From positions 38,177 to 102,176 of the forward strand of contig CACYPF010000012.1 of NCBI GenBank assembly GCA_902776195.1: 64,000 bases of DNA, written 5' to 3'. Shown here one piece after another: positions 8,283 through 17,326 of the stretch (position 1 is its first letter; each line of letters begins with the position of its first letter). Source of the stretch: an uncultured Prevotellaceae bacterium. GTDB lineage: Bacteria; Bacteroidota; Bacteroidia; Bacteroidales; Bacteroidaceae. Position numbers and translations under genes: made by a program. The notes beneath the pieces were generated by a model. The model did no database searches and was not told the origin of the DNA. It saw nothing but the letters and a program-made list of their open reading frames with translations.

Positions 8283-8348
8283 ATGACAAAAACTTGTTTC
8301 CAAATATACAAAAGGAGCTCCCCCAAATTTCCAGAACTGGTCTATTAA
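8283..8348 (+). pseudogene. Short frame after the cassette-2 promoter (21 codons)
   Basis: ATG 8283 follows the TACCTTTG promoter at 8254-8261. It reads MTKTCFQIYKRSSPKFPELV and stops one residue later. The latter part overlaps CTCCCCCAAATTTCC (8318-8332), the tail of the island repeat, exactly as at 7275-7334. It is likely another gene start truncated by the repeat, or a leader ORF of the downstream lipoprotein. Confidence 0.4.
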
Positions 8349-8397
8349 ATGGAGTATATAAAATATATCCTTGGCTTAAAAAACAAAAATTTTGAAA

Positions 8398-8943
8398 ATG
8401 AAAAAATTGGTTTTTCTGTTAATAACCTTAATAACAGGATGTAGAACAAGCGAGAACAGCATATCTACTGAAGATGGCAAAGCCGTCATATTGGCTATAA
8501 AGGAATATGTAAAAGATCATCCCGATTATGACCAGTTTTTACTAATAGATTCATGGAAAGAACGCTTTTCTATAGAGAAATATCCCTCTGGATATATTTT
8601 AGGACCATATTATCAAGGCATGCTAAAGAAGATTGACAAATATCAATGTATTGATATTAAAAAATCACGCATTTATATTAATAGTTCTACTCTAAAATTA
8701 AATAATGAGATATGTATATTATATCAATCTGGAGCAGAAACTTTTGACGAAGATTATTATATCATCAATGATTCGTGGTCAGATTATATATATAAAGCGG
8801 TTTTCCTGTATAATAAAGATGGTAATTGGTGTGTTAATCATAGACCAGATACTATTTTCGCTCCAAAACGTGTTGAATCTAACATTCATTTCCAAACAGA
8901 GGAAAATGGTGGGGAGACTGATTATACTAACTTTGGCAAGTGA
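8398..8943 (+). CDS. Orphan lipoprotein of unknown function (181 aa)
   Basis: The start is ATG 8398; a TTG six bases upstream is less likely. MKKLVFLLITLITGC is a short lipoprotein signal with Cys at 15, so the product is probably membrane-anchored in the periplasm or at the surface. The remainder is a 165-residue domain rich in Tyr, Ile and Asp that I do not recognise. AT-rich like orphan gene 1. It sits between two copies of the 55-bp repeat (8196-8250 and 8971-9025). An immunity role is possible but unproven. Confidence 0.7.
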   Translation: MKKLVFLLITLITGCRTSENSISTEDGKAVILAIKEYVKDHPDYDQFLLIDSWKERFSIEKYPSGYILGPYYQGMLKKIDKYQCIDIKKSRIYINSSTLKLNNEICILYQSGAETFDEDYYIINDSWSDYIYKAVFLYNKDGNWCVNHRPDTIFAPKRVESNIHFQTEENGGETDYTNFGK

Positions 8944-8970
8944 CTTCGTCGATAAAGAAAGCTGAAGAAA

Positions 8971-9025
8971 CTGGGGTCTAAATGATCCATTTTCTAGTGA
9001 AATATTTTGTCCTATGAAATAAAAG
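8971..9025 (+). repeat. Island repeat, reverse-type copy 2
   Basis: Direct repeat of 8196-8250 with two mismatches, both in the first ten bases (CTGGGGTCTA). The -33-like TTTG (9006-9009) is kept but no TAnnTTTG box follows at the right distance, so unlike copy 1 it does not complete a promoter. Confidence 0.85.
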
Positions 9026-9030
9026 ATTTA

Positions 9031-9107
9031 CTCCGATATCTCCTATGCCTCACTCTAATATCTCCCATAGCTCATTCCAATATCTCCCGTGGTGTACGGG
9101 AGATATT
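9031..9107. repeat. Three 22-bp tandem units ending in a 12-bp hairpin
   Basis: Units 9031-9052, 9053-9074 and 9075-9096 share the core AATATCTCC. The third unit's AATATCTCCCGT (9079-9090) is perfectly complementary to ACGGGAGATATT (9096-9107) across a 5-base loop. No unique spacers separate the units, so it is not a CRISPR array. It may end transcripts leaving the island. Confidence 0.7.
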
Positions 9108-9309
9108 CCTTTACCCTATTAGAGACTATTCCTTAGGGGGTATGTCTTAGCCTGAAACAGAACCCGTTTTCTCATGTAGTGGATCACTGAATGATCAATA
9201 GAACCGACCCCATGATTCTCAAGCGGTTTTTGCGCAAATTTTCCAAGATTCTCTTGCAAATATCAAGAAATTGTTATAACTTTGCAGTCTAACCATCCGA
9301 CCGACCGTT

Positions 9310-11256
9310 ATGACACAAAAACGCATATTCTTCTTCGCTGCGCTCATTATAGCGCTGGCTGGTCCGCTGTTGCTCTCATGCCAACACGGAACCGGCAGCA
9401 AGGCAGACACGTCAGGCGACTCCGTCAACTGGAACGACTCCTGCTTTGCACTCGTGAAGCATGCCCTTAACTATTATAATAATGACGAGACCGACTCGCT
9501 CGAAAAGTTTGCGGCATGGAGCATGGCAGTCTGTGCCGAGCATAACCAGCGCCAGTGGTATTACAATATCTGGGCAGTACTGGCAGAGGCTTACGTTTGG
9601 GACAACCAGTTCGACAAGGCAACGGACGAAGCCCACCGCATGCAGGAGGAAGCCGAGAAGCGCAAGGAGAATTATGGTCTGTTCTTATCGTATAAGACAC
9701 TGGGGGTAGGCTATGCCCATGCCAATAACCACAAAGAAGCAGAGGTACATTTGAAAAAGGCCATTGGATACTTCCCCAAAGGGGCTACACCGGGTGAACT
9801 GTTCTACTGCTATAATACGCTCTGCGAAGAACAGCTGAAGATGAAACACTATGCGGCTGTGGACAGTACATTGAAGGCATGGCAGAAAGAAATAGACCGC
9901 CATCCCGTCATCCCTAATGACTCGGATGCCGCAGCTTACGCCGATTTCCATTACTCTTTCCATTCGTCTCGTGCAAACTATCTGCTGGAGACAGGTAACT
10001 ATCAACAGGCGGAGGCTGCCATCGACTCTGCAGCATATTATGAGGGCACTGCAGGCAACAGTGTCCTTAACCTCATCGCTATCGCACAGCAACGCAGTCA
10101 ACTGGCAAGGGAACAAGGACGTATTGGAGAAGCCCTGCGGCACAGTGCCCATCTGTTAGAATTAGCCAGAAAAAGCACTGATAGCAGCAATGTAACTCTT
10201 GCCCTTGAGGAGTATGCCAGAGTCCTGGAGAAGGCAGGGCGTTTTGAGGATGCCCTGAAAACGTATCACCGGCTCGATGAGTTGAAAGACTCACTCACCG
10301 CCATCGACCAGCACGACCGGTTGAACCATCTGAACAAACAGTTTGCCGTCAACGAGTTGCAGGCTGCTAATGCTCAGCTCGAACAACGTTCGCGCTTCAC
10401 CACAGGCAGTATCGCCATGATCATGGGTATCTGTGCCATTCTCGTCTTCCTGGTCTATAACAGTCGCTGGAGCCGCCAGCTGGAAATCAAGAACAGGCAA
10501 TTGCAGCGAGAGCGCAACGTGGTAGTAGCACAGAACAAGCAACTTGCCATCGAGCGTGACCGTGCCGAGGCGGCATCGAAGGCGAAGACAGCCTTCATCC
10601 AGAGTATGACACACGAGATACGCACCCCGCTCAACCACATCAGTGGCTTCACCCAGGTGCTTGCCATGCCAGACATCGAACTGCCTGACGACGAGCGACT
10701 TGAAATCAGCCAGCGCATCCAGGACAGTACGCTTCATCTGACCAATATCCTCGACGACCTCATCCAGATTTCCGATCTGGAGAGCAGCAGCGAGTTGCCA
10801 CCGGCAAAGAACTATTATCCTGCCCTGATTGTGGCACAAGCCTTAGAAGCCGTCAGCCCGTCGGTAGTGGCTGATGTAGCCCTTGAGAACCATTGCCAGG
10901 TGCCCGACGATATGGAGGTCAGCACCTATCCGCACATGATACAGACTGTCCTCGCACGTCTGCTTGACAATGCCGCCAAGTTCACTCATCTGGGCAGCAT
11001 CACGCTCACGCTGACCCAAGAAGACGACAAGCTACATTTCTCTGTTGCCGACACAGGACCGGGTATTCCTGCCGACAAGCGCGAGTTTATCTTTGAGCGC
11101 TTTGCCAAACTGGACAGTTTTGCACAGGGCACCGGTCTCGGACTCTCTGTAGCACGCATGATCGCCGAACGCCTTGGAGGAACGCTCACCCTCGATGCCG
11201 ACTATACGGGAGGCTCCAAGTTCGACTTCATCATTCCCATATCATTTAAATCGTAA
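9310..11256 (+). CDS. TPR-containing sensor histidine kinase
   Basis: 648 residues with promoter box TAACTTTG at 9277-9284. A signal segment ends in a lipobox-like LLSC (Cys about 24). Residues about 60-350 are helical TPR-like repeats facing the periplasm, followed by one membrane helix (about 368-386), a coiled coil, the H-box MTHEIRTPLNH near 433 with the phospho-accepting His, and a HATPase domain with LLDNAAKFT (about 551), DTGPGIP (about 580) and GTGLGLSVAR (about 606). No receiver domain is fused and no response regulator gene is adjacent, so its partner lies elsewhere. The signal sensed is unknown. Confidence 0.9.
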   Translation: MTQKRIFFFAALIIALAGPLLLSCQHGTGSKADTSGDSVNWNDSCFALVKHALNYYNNDETDSLEKFAAWSMAVCAEHNQRQWYYNIWAVLAEAYVWDNQFDKATDEAHRMQEEAEKRKENYGLFLSYKTLGVGYAHANNHKEAEVHLKKAIGYFPKGATPGELFYCYNTLCEEQLKMKHYAAVDSTLKAWQKEIDRHPVIPNDSDAAAYADFHYSFHSSRANYLLETGNYQQAEAAIDSAAYYEGTAGNSVLNLIAIAQQRSQLAREQGRIGEALRHSAHLLELARKSTDSSNVTLALEEYARVLEKAGRFEDALKTYHRLDELKDSLTAIDQHDRLNHLNKQFAVNELQAANAQLEQRSRFTTGSIAMIMGICAILVFLVYNSRWSRQLEIKNRQLQRERNVVVAQNKQLAIERDRAEAASKAKTAFIQSMTHEIRTPLNHISGFTQVLAMPDIELPDDERLEISQRIQDSTLHLTNILDDLIQISDLESSSELPPAKNYYPALIVAQALEAVSPSVVADVALENHCQVPDDMEVSTYPHMIQTVLARLLDNAAKFTHLGSITLTLTQEDDKLHFSVADTGPGIPADKREFIFERFAKLDSFAQGTGLGLSVARMIAERLGGTLTLDADYTGGSKFDFIIPISFKS

Positions 11257-11280
11257 ATAGCTAATAGGTAAATCGTAAAT
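11247..11280. repeat. Imperfect tandem repeat before the permease start
   Basis: TAAATCGTAAAT occurs at 11247-11258 and again at 11269-11280, joined by AGCTAATAGG. The first copy runs over the kinase stop codon and the second ends inside the permease ATG. It is one of several short iterated repeats of unrelated sequence found at gene junctions in this window. Confidence 0.65.
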
Positions 11281-12553
11281 GAAGAGAATCTTTTTATCCC
11301 TCGTCGGTTTCTCACCACTGCGCGACAATCTCAAGACCGAAGTGCTGGCTGGTCTCACTACCTTCGCCACCATGTCATATATCCTGGCACTGCTGCCCGC
11401 CATGTTCAGTCCGCTGGCAAAGGTCGGATTTCCTATTGACACGGTATTCACCGCCACCGCCCTTGCAACCATAGTCGGCACACTGCTCATGGCATTTGTG
11501 GCACGCAAGCCTTTTGGTCAGGCGCCAGGACTTTCGCTCAACGTGTTCTTCATCGAGACCGTCTGCCTCTCAATGGGCTATTCGTGGCAGTTTGCCCTCA
11601 CCGCCGTGCTCATTGAGGGTATACTCTTTGTTCTTCTTTGCGTAAGCAACTTGCGACATGTCATCTTCGACATGGTGCCAGTCTCGCTGAAATATGCCAT
11701 CGCCGCAGGCATCGGTTTCTTTATCGCTATGATAGGTATGAAGAATAGCGGACTGCTTGCCACGGGAACCATCTTCAATCATATCAACACCCTGACCAGT
11801 CCCTCCTCGCTGCTCTTCCTGTTGGGTCTGGTGCTCACGGGAGCATTCGCTATCATGCGGTTTCGGGGAGGACTTTTGCTCAGCATCGTTATCGTCACGT
11901 TGGTGGGCATTCCTTTAGGCGTGACGACATTGCCCGACAGGCTGTTCTCACTACCCGACTCACCTGCCCCGCTGTTCTGCCAGTTCTCATGGAACGACTT
12001 GCTCTCGCCTGACCTCTGGGTATGTGTGCTGACGATGCTCTTCTTCGACATCTTCGACAGTCTCGGTACAATTGTCGGCGTAATGGCAACATCGGGCAGC
12101 ATCCGTAAGAACGGTCGGATACCCCACATGCAACGTATCATGCTCAGCGATGCCCTCGGCACCGTGGGCGGAGCCTGTCTGGGCACCAGTACCGTGACCA
12201 CTTACGTGGAGAGTGCCACCGGCGTTGCCGAAGGCGGACATACGGGACTCACAGCCCTTGTCGTTGCACTCTGCTTCACCCTGAGTCTGTTCTTCGCACC
12301 GCTATTCCTTGCCATCCCCGCCGTTGCCACCGCCCCAGTACTGGTTGTGGCAGGTTTCCACCTATTTGGCTCCATGCGCCATATCAGCATCTCACGTCCC
12401 AAGGAGGCTATGCCCGCCTTTCTCTGTATCCTGCTCATGCCTATCACGGGCAGTATCACCGACGGTATTATCATCGGACTCGCCACCTATATCTTACTCT
12501 CATTCATAGAGGACTGGACCGGTCGGTTCAAGAAGCCAACAGACAAGAACTGA
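11279..12553 (+). CDS. NCS2-family purine permease (AzgA-like)
   Basis: 424 residues, almost wholly hydrophobic with about 12 membrane helices. Family landmarks: PGLSLNVFFIETVC near residue 83 (the usual 'G.GlNa.F' substrate helix), a helix around 255 reading FFDIFDSLGT, and GTSTVTTYVESATGVAEGGHTG near 300. These fit the AzgA branch (adenine/guanine/hypoxanthine uptake by proton symport) better than the xanthine/uracil branch. It lies 22 bases after the sensor kinase and so is probably cotranscribed with it. Family confident; exact purine inferred. Confidence 0.88.
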   Translation: MKRIFLSLVGFSPLRDNLKTEVLAGLTTFATMSYILALLPAMFSPLAKVGFPIDTVFTATALATIVGTLLMAFVARKPFGQAPGLSLNVFFIETVCLSMGYSWQFALTAVLIEGILFVLLCVSNLRHVIFDMVPVSLKYAIAAGIGFFIAMIGMKNSGLLATGTIFNHINTLTSPSSLLFLLGLVLTGAFAIMRFRGGLLLSIVIVTLVGIPLGVTTLPDRLFSLPDSPAPLFCQFSWNDLLSPDLWVCVLTMLFFDIFDSLGTIVGVMATSGSIRKNGRIPHMQRIMLSDALGTVGGACLGTSTVTTYVESATGVAEGGHTGLTALVVALCFTLSLFFAPLFLAIPAVATAPVLVVAGFHLFGSMRHISISRPKEAMPAFLCILLMPITGSITDGIIIGLATYILLSFIEDWTGRFKKPTDKN

Positions 12554-12635
12554 ACTTATCACTTTGTCAATCAATTAACTAAACACTAAAATTGAAGTGA
12601 GACGCTTTTACAAAGTGAAGCGACTAAAAGAATTG

Positions 12636-12665
12636 AAAAAGGCTTGGATTTCTCCAAGCCTTTTG
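12636..12665. terminator. Bidirectional terminator between permease and rny
   Basis: AAAAAGGCTTGGA pairs with TCCAAGCCTTTT across ATTTC. T-runs on both sides let it serve the permease operon and rny, whose stop codon lies four bases away on the minus strand. Confidence 0.85.
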
Positions 12666-12668
12666 GTT

Positions 12669-14204
12669 TTATTTCGCATAAGCAACGGAACGCGTCTCAC
12701 GTATGACAGTGATCTTCACCTGTCCGGGGTACGTCATCTCGTTCTGTATCTTCGTGGCTATCTCACCGCTGAGTGCCTCCGTCTCAGCATCGTCCATCTT
12801 GTCGGCACCGACGATGACACGTAACTCACGACCAGCCTGGATGGCGTATGTCTTGGTGACACCAGGATAGCTCATGGCGATAGCCTCCAAGTCGTTCAGA
12901 CGCTTGATATAAGCCTCGACAATCTCACGGCGGGCACCGGGACGGGCACCGCTGATGGCATCACAGATCTGTACGATAGGAGCCAGCAGTGTCTGCATCT
13001 CCATCTCGTCATGGTGAGCACCAATGGCATTGCAGATATCGGGCTTCTCCTTGTACTTCTCTGCAATCTTGGCACCATAGATAGCGTGTGGATCATCTGT
13101 GTCCTCATCGGGCACCTTACCGATATCATGCAACAGTCCGGCACGCTTTGCCTTCTTCGGGTTCAGTCCCAGCTCAGCAGCCATGACAGCACAGAGGTTA
13201 GCGGTCTCACGGGCATGCTGCAACAGGTTCTGACCATAAGAGGAACGGTATTTCATCTTACCGATGATACGGATCAGTTCCGGGTGCAAGCCATGGATAC
13301 CCAGGTCGATGGCGGTACGCTTACCCGTCTCAATGACCTCATTCTCCAACTGTTTCTTCACCTTGGCAACGACCTCCTCAATACGGGCAGGATGGATACG
13401 GCCGTCGCTCACCAACTGGTGGAGGGCAAGACGACAGGTCTCACGACGGATGGGGTCGAAAGCAGAGATGACGATAGCCTCAGGAGTATCGTCCACCACA
13501 ATCTCGACACCACAGGCAGCCTCCAATGCACGGATGTTACGACCCTCACGACCGATGATACGGCCTTTCACGTCATCATTGTCGATATGGAAGACGCTGA
13601 CAGAGTTCTCGATGGCAGTCTCCGTGGCAACACGCTGGATGGTCTGGATGACAATCTTCTTAGCCTGTGCATTGGCATTGAGCTTCGCCTCGTCCATAAT
13701 CTCATTGATATAGCTGGCGGCATCCGTCTTAGCCTCATCCTTCATCGCCTCCACCAGACGAGCCTTCGCCTCCTCGGCACTCAGTCCGGAGAGTTCCTCC
13801 AGTTTGGTGCGCTCCTGCAGCTGCATCTTCTCCAACTCCTCATTCTTGAGGGCAAGGAGTTTCTTCTCGTTGTCGATACGTGTCTGCTGGTTGTCCAAGT
13901 CGTTCTTACGGCGACCCAGTTCCTCCTGACGCTGGTTGAGGGAGATCTCACGCTGTTTCAAGCGGTTCTCGTTCTGCTGGATATGCTGGTTGCGCTGCTG
14001 CACCTCCTTCTCCAGCTCGCTCTTCTTGTTGAGGAATTTCTCCTTGACTTCCAACAGCTTTTTCTCCTTAATCACTTCTGCCTCTTTCTTGGCAGCCTTT
14101 ACCATTTCGTTATATTTCCCGGTAATGACATAACGGAAAATCAAAAATCCGCACAATCCTCCCAAAATGAGAGAGACCACGGCTGTAATAATGACAATAA
14201 TCAT
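12669..14204 (-). CDS. rny: Ribonuclease Y
   Basis: 511 residues. One N-terminal membrane helix (about 1-24) is followed by a long Glu/Lys/Gln coiled coil (about 30-200), a KH domain with [15 protein letters not shown] near 215, and an HD domain with the metal-binding HDIGK near 350. This is the full RNase Y architecture: a membrane-anchored endoribonuclease that starts mRNA decay. It follows zapA by 37 bases in the same orientation and ends at its own terminator. Length and domain order are normal. Confidence 0.97.
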   Translation of the reverse strand: MIIVIITAVVSLILGGLCGFLIFRYVITGKYNEMVKAAKKEAEVIKEKKLLEVKEKFLNKKSELEKEVQQRNQHIQQNENRLKQREISLNQRQEELGRRKNDLDNQQTRIDNEKKLLALKNEELEKMQLQERTKLEELSGLSAEEAKARLVEAMKDEAKTDAASYINEIMDEAKLNANAQAKKIVIQTIQRVATETAIENSVSVFHIDNDDVKGRIIGREGRNIRALEAACGVEIVVDDTPEAIVISAFDPIRRETCRLALHQLVSDGRIHPARIEEVVAKVKKQLENEVIETGKRTAIDLGIHGLHPELIRIIGKMKYRSSYGQNLLQHARETANLCAVMAAELGLNPKKAKRAGLLHDIGKVPDEDTDDPHAIYGAKIAEKYKEKPDICNAIGAHHDEMEMQTLLAPIVQICDAISGARPGARREIVEAYIKRLNDLEAIAMSYPGVTKTYAIQAGRELRVIVGADKMDDAETEALSGEIATKIQNEMTYPGQVKITVIRETRSVAYAK

Positions 14205-14241
14205 AAATTATATTATATATTGAGTTAATGTTCTCATATCA

Positions 14242-14541
14242 TCAACGCGACGAACCCAAGGCATCCTCAATCTCTTTGGTGAGGCGGGTAAGAACATTAT
14301 CATAGGGGGCAGTATCATTGTGTGAGCGCTCCTTCTGGTATAACAACGCTATATCAACCAGCGTCATTAACGAGATGATGTGCTCACTCTTCCGACCTTT
14401 ATAGGCTTGTGCATAGGCATTATAGCGGTCGGTGATGAGTTTGGCTGCCGAACGATAGTACTCCTCGTCCTCACGCTTGACGGTGACTTCGATTTCCTCA
14501 TCGTAGACATGCAGCCTGATATGTAGTTTGTCTTCTGCCAT
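14242..14541 (-). CDS. zapA: Cell division protein ZapA
   Basis: 99 residues with the ZapA layout: a beta-rich N-terminal part (KLHIRLHVYDEEIEVTV), the 'EEYYRSAAKLITDRYNAYA' helix, then a long helix for dimerisation. ZapA binds FtsZ filaments and bundles the Z-ring at midcell. It sits between a small coiled-coil protein and rny, in one minus-strand unit. Confidence 0.9.
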   Translation of the reverse strand: MAEDKLHIRLHVYDEEIEVTVKREDEEYYRSAAKLITDRYNAYAQAYKGRKSEHIISLMTLVDIALLYQKERSHNDTAPYDNVLTRLTKEIEDALGSSR

Positions 14542-14555
14542 GTTGCTTGTTTTCC

Positions 14556-14855
14556 CTATTGTTCTTCGTCACTTAGGATTGCAATGCACTTATTGACATC
14601 CCGTATGAGCTTCGACAACCGTTCCTTGGCACCGTCCAGGTCACCATCGGTAATCTCGATCATCTTAGCCATTTTAAGAGAGTTATAGTCATTCTGCCTC
14701 TGTTCCAACTTCTCCTGCAGCAGTTTAATGTCCTGCTCGTTCTTCTCAACCATCGCATAAAGCTCCTCGTTCTCCCTCTTCAGCTCTTGAAAACGGAGAA
14801 TCATCTGCCTCAGGCGTGTCTCGAACGCAGTGATTGTTTTCTCATTAGGCGTCAT
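14556..14855 (-). CDS. Small coiled-coil protein, ZapB-like partner of ZapA
   Basis: 99 residues, nearly all predicted coiled coil (about 5-75: many Glu, Gln, Lys and Leu), followed by a short C-terminal helix. It is the first gene of the zapA-rny unit, 14 bases before zapA. In Bacteroidota a coiled-coil protein of this size regularly precedes zapA, and a ZapB-like Z-ring role is plausible from size, structure and position, but sequence alone does not prove it. Confidence 0.7.
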   Translation of the reverse strand: MTPNEKTITAFETRLRQMILRFQELKRENEELYAMVEKNEQDIKLLQEKLEQRQNDYNSLKMAKMIEITDGDLDGAKERLSKLIRDVNKCIAILSDEEQ

Positions 14856-14875
14856 AATTTCCTCACTTTATTTTA

Positions 14876-14883
14876 CAAAGGTA
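14876..14883 (-). promoter_or_regulatory. -7 box for the zapB-like/zapA/rny unit
   Basis: On the minus strand this reads TACCTTTG, 20 bases before the ATG at 14855. Confidence 0.7.
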
Positions 14884-14932
14884 GTATATTTTTGGGTATC
14901 CACCTTCCTTTAAGTAAAGATTTAACGTTTTT

Positions 14933-15565
14933 TTATTTCGTTTCGGTATCAGCAGGGCGTTTTTCCTTCTTAGCGAGCATCACTACCTTGTAAACGAAAT
15001 CTGTTACCCACTGCTGGGAGAAGCCCAGTTTCTGGTCGTATTGACGGATGGCAACGACGGTCTTCATCACACCGGCATCAGAGAAGTCATTCTTATGGAA
15101 GATGTCATTGACGGTCTTCTCCGTCATCGTATACAGCGCTTTCTTCAAGAAACCCGGCAGGCGTAACTTGAACTTCATCAGGTTACCTGTCAACATCAGT
15201 AAGTCCTGTGAGAAAGCTGAGAACTGGATCATATAGGTCTGGATATCCTGCGGCTTCTTACAACGCTTACGGATGCTCTGGTCTATCTCTTTGGTGAAGT
15301 CATCACTCATACCATAGATTTCCTTGAGCATCTTTTTGCAGCGCGATTTCTCCGCCAAGCCCAACTTATTGTTCTGAGTCGGTACATGCAAGGTTGCCTT
15401 AAACACACGCAAGTCAGGCAACGCTGCCATATTGGTAATACCCAGGTCAGACGCCATCACAGCCTGAAAATATACACGGATAAGGGTCATGAAATCCTCC
15501 ATGCCTCCCGCTTTCTGTTGTCCTTCGTCGTCTTTACGACCGAACAGTTTTGAAAAAAATCCCAT
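14933..15565 (-). CDS. Conserved-looking hypothetical protein (210 aa)
   Basis: I do not recognise a named family. 210 residues, starting MGFFSKLFGRKDDEG, cytoplasmic, mostly helical and basic, without membrane segments. A promoter box (TACCTTTG read on minus, 15587-15594) lies 22 bases before the ATG. The gene is separated from the zapB-like gene by 77 bases that contain that gene's promoter. Base composition matches neighbours, so it is probably a core gene of the lineage. Confidence 0.8.
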   Translation of the reverse strand: MGFFSKLFGRKDDEGQQKAGGMEDFMTLIRVYFQAVMASDLGITNMAALPDLRVFKATLHVPTQNNKLGLAEKSRCKKMLKEIYGMSDDFTKEIDQSIRKRCKKPQDIQTYMIQFSAFSQDLLMLTGNLMKFKLRLPGFLKKALYTMTEKTVNDIFHKNDFSDAGVMKTVVAIRQYDQKLGFSQQWVTDFVYKVVMLAKKEKRPADTETK

Positions 15566-15601
15566 AATAAATTGAATTTAACGGTGCAAAGGTACTAAAT
15601 A

Positions 15602-15629
15602 ATTCATAATTCATAGTTCATAATTCATA
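15602..15629. repeat. Four 7-bp tandem units (ATTCATA)
   Basis: ATTCATA, ATTCATA, GTTCATA, ATTCATA without spacing. It lies between the divergent promoters of the 210-aa gene (box 15587-15594, minus) and rfbA (box 15639-15646, plus), in the expected -33 region of rfbA. A change in unit number would shift promoter spacing. Confidence 0.8.
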
Positions 15630-15675
15630 AATATTTTATAACTTTGCCATCAAAATCAAATAAAACAGGATTATT

Positions 15676-16548
15676 ATGAAAGGAATTGTATTAGCGGGAG
15701 GCAGCGGCACACGTCTCTACCCTATCACCAAAGGAATCAGCAAACAACTGATTCCCATCTTCGACAAGCCGATGATCTACTACCCCATCTCTGCCTTGAT
15801 GCTGGCAGGTATCCGTGAGATTCTGATCATCTCCACCCCCTATGACTTACCAGGGTTCAAGCGACTGCTGGGTGACGGCTCTGAACTCGGTGTGCGTTTT
15901 GAGTATGCGGAGCAACCTTCTCCTGACGGACTGGCTCAAGCATTCATCATCGGTGAGCAATTCATTGGTAAGGACTGTGCCTGCTTAGTATTGGGCGACA
16001 ACATTTTCTATGGCAGTGGATTCACGGGATTACTCAAACAGAGTGTGGAGAATGCAGAGAAATACGGACAGGCAACTGTTTTCGGCTATTACGTGAATGA
16101 CCCTGAGCGCTATGGCGTGGCAGAATTTGATGCAGAAGGAAACTGTCTGAGCATTGAGGAGAAACCTGCCAACCCCAAGTCCAACTATGCAGTGGTAGGT
16201 CTCTATTTCTACCCCAACAGCGTGGTAGAGATTGCCAAGAACATCAAACCCAGTGCTCGCGGTGAATTGGAAATCACTACAGTCAACCAGGAATACCTGA
16301 GACAGAAGAACCTGAAAGTACAGACCCTGCAACGTGGGTTCGCATGGCTTGACACTGGAACACACGACTCCCTGTCCGAGGCTTCCACTTTCATCGAGGT
16401 GATAGAGAAACGGCAAGGCCTCAAGGTCGCCTGTCTGGAGGAAATCGCTTTCAAGCGGGGATGGATTACCAAAGAGCAGTTACGGGCAATTGCCGAACCG
16501 ATGGCAAAGAACGATTACGGCAAATACTTGTTACAGTTAGCAAAATAA
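15676..16548 (+). CDS. rfbA: Glucose-1-phosphate thymidylyltransferase
   Basis: 290 residues, the usual RfbA length. The nucleotide-binding signature [18 protein letters not shown] is at residues 8-25, and LGDNIFYG (about 108) and a downstream EKP mark the sugar-nucleotide site. It makes dTDP-glucose from dTTP and glucose-1-phosphate, the first step to dTDP-rhamnose for surface polysaccharide. rfbD, the last enzyme of that pathway, is 7 kb away on the other strand; rfbB and rfbC are not in the window. Promoter TAACTTTG at 15639-15646. Confidence 0.96.
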   Translation: MKGIVLAGGSGTRLYPITKGISKQLIPIFDKPMIYYPISALMLAGIREILIISTPYDLPGFKRLLGDGSELGVRFEYAEQPSPDGLAQAFIIGEQFIGKDCACLVLGDNIFYGSGFTGLLKQSVENAEKYGQATVFGYYVNDPERYGVAEFDAEGNCLSIEEKPANPKSNYAVVGLYFYPNSVVEIAKNIKPSARGELEITTVNQEYLRQKNLKVQTLQRGFAWLDTGTHDSLSEASTFIEVIEKRQGLKVACLEEIAFKRGWITKEQLRAIAEPMAKNDYGKYLLQLAK

Positions 16549-16551
16549 GTC

Positions 16552-16577
16552 AAAGGGCAGCGAAAAGGCTGCTCTTT
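16552..16577 (+). terminator. rfbA terminator
   Basis: AAAGGGCAGC pairs with GCTGCTCTTT (one G-U pair) across GAAAAG, followed by GAGCTTTTT. Confidence 0.85.
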
Positions 16578-16726
16578 GAGCTTTTTACCTTCCTTTATGT
16601 CACTTTTTTACTATTTTTTTTGGTAGAAAGAATTTATTTACTTACTTTTGCACACAAATAACAGTTAATAACTTAAACAGATTGCCTATCGAACAAACTT
16701 CTACTTCAATATTAAAACGTTAAAGT

Positions 16727-17326
16727 ATGAAGACATATGCAAACCGCACAGACGAGGAGCTTGCCCTTCTCTATACGGCGGGAGACAACAAGGCTTTTGA
16801 TGAGTTATTAGCAAGAAACCAGCAGAAGTTGTTTAATTATATTCTGTTCGTTGTCCGCGACCAGGACATAGCGAATGATATATTCCAAGACACTTTCATC
16901 AAGGCTATCACGAAGTTGCAAGAAGGGAAATACGCAGACTCAGGGAAGTTCTCTTTCTGGCTGACACGTATTGCCCATAATGTCATCATCGACAAGTTCC
17001 GCCGTACCAAGAGCGAACACATCATAGAGCCTAACGTTGACAACGACCTCAGTCATCTGAGTAATGACACATTGACGGAAGGAAGCAGAGAGAGCGAGTA
17101 TGTCAACACTCAAATCATGGATGACGTACGACACTTGATGGACACACTTCCTGCAACCCAAAGAGAAGTGGTATATATGCGTTACTATCAAGAGCTATCC
17201 TTCAAGGAGATCGCAGAACTCACAGGAGTGAGCATCAACACCTCTTTGGGACGGATGCGTTATGCCCTCATCAACATGCGGCGCATGGCAAAACAGCATC
17301 AAATGTTTCTTGACTTGGATATTTAA
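16727..17326 (+). CDS. ECF-type RNA polymerase sigma factor
   Basis: 199 residues. Region 2 is at about 22-95 (DIFQDTFIKAITKL, then FSFWLTRIAHNVIIDKFRR) and region 4 at about 130-190 (VVYMRYYQELSFKEIAELTG, a helix-turn-helix). Regions 1 and 3 are absent, as in extracytoplasmic-function sigma factors. No anti-sigma gene follows, since the next gene is convergent rpe. It has its own promoter (TTTG, 20 bases, TACTTTTG 16643-16650). The 3' end overlaps rpe by four bases. Confidence 0.9.
   Translation: MKTYANRTDEELALLYTAGDNKAFDELLARNQQKLFNYILFVVRDQDIANDIFQDTFIKAITKLQEGKYADSGKFSFWLTRIAHNVIIDKFRRTKSEHIIEPNVDNDLSHLSNDTLTEGSRESEYVNTQIMDDVRHLMDTLPATQREVVYMRYYQELSFKEIAELTGVSINTSLGRMRYALINMRRMAKQHQMFLDLDI

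Larger units (their letters stand above)
6768..9309. other. Accessory island of repeats, RHS remnant and two orphan genes
   Basis: This stretch is visibly AT-richer than its neighbours. It contains an RHS fragment, at least five copies of a repeat family in both orientations, two start-of-gene fragments with their own promoters, two orphan genes and three hairpins. No transposase or integrase was found. Between about 6932 and 7099 there is otherwise only a repeated CAGTCGGTAAC motif (6968-7010). Confidence 0.6.

Noticed and set aside
9031-9107. CRISPR array
   Set aside because: Units are directly adjacent without unique spacers and no cas genes are present; the CTATAGTNN arrays fail for the same reason.
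13011-14228. Long open frame (about 405 codons) on the plus strand
   Set aside because: It is the antisense shadow of rny; the translated product is Leu/Thr-rich without any family pattern, and the minus-strand protein has full RNase Y motifs.
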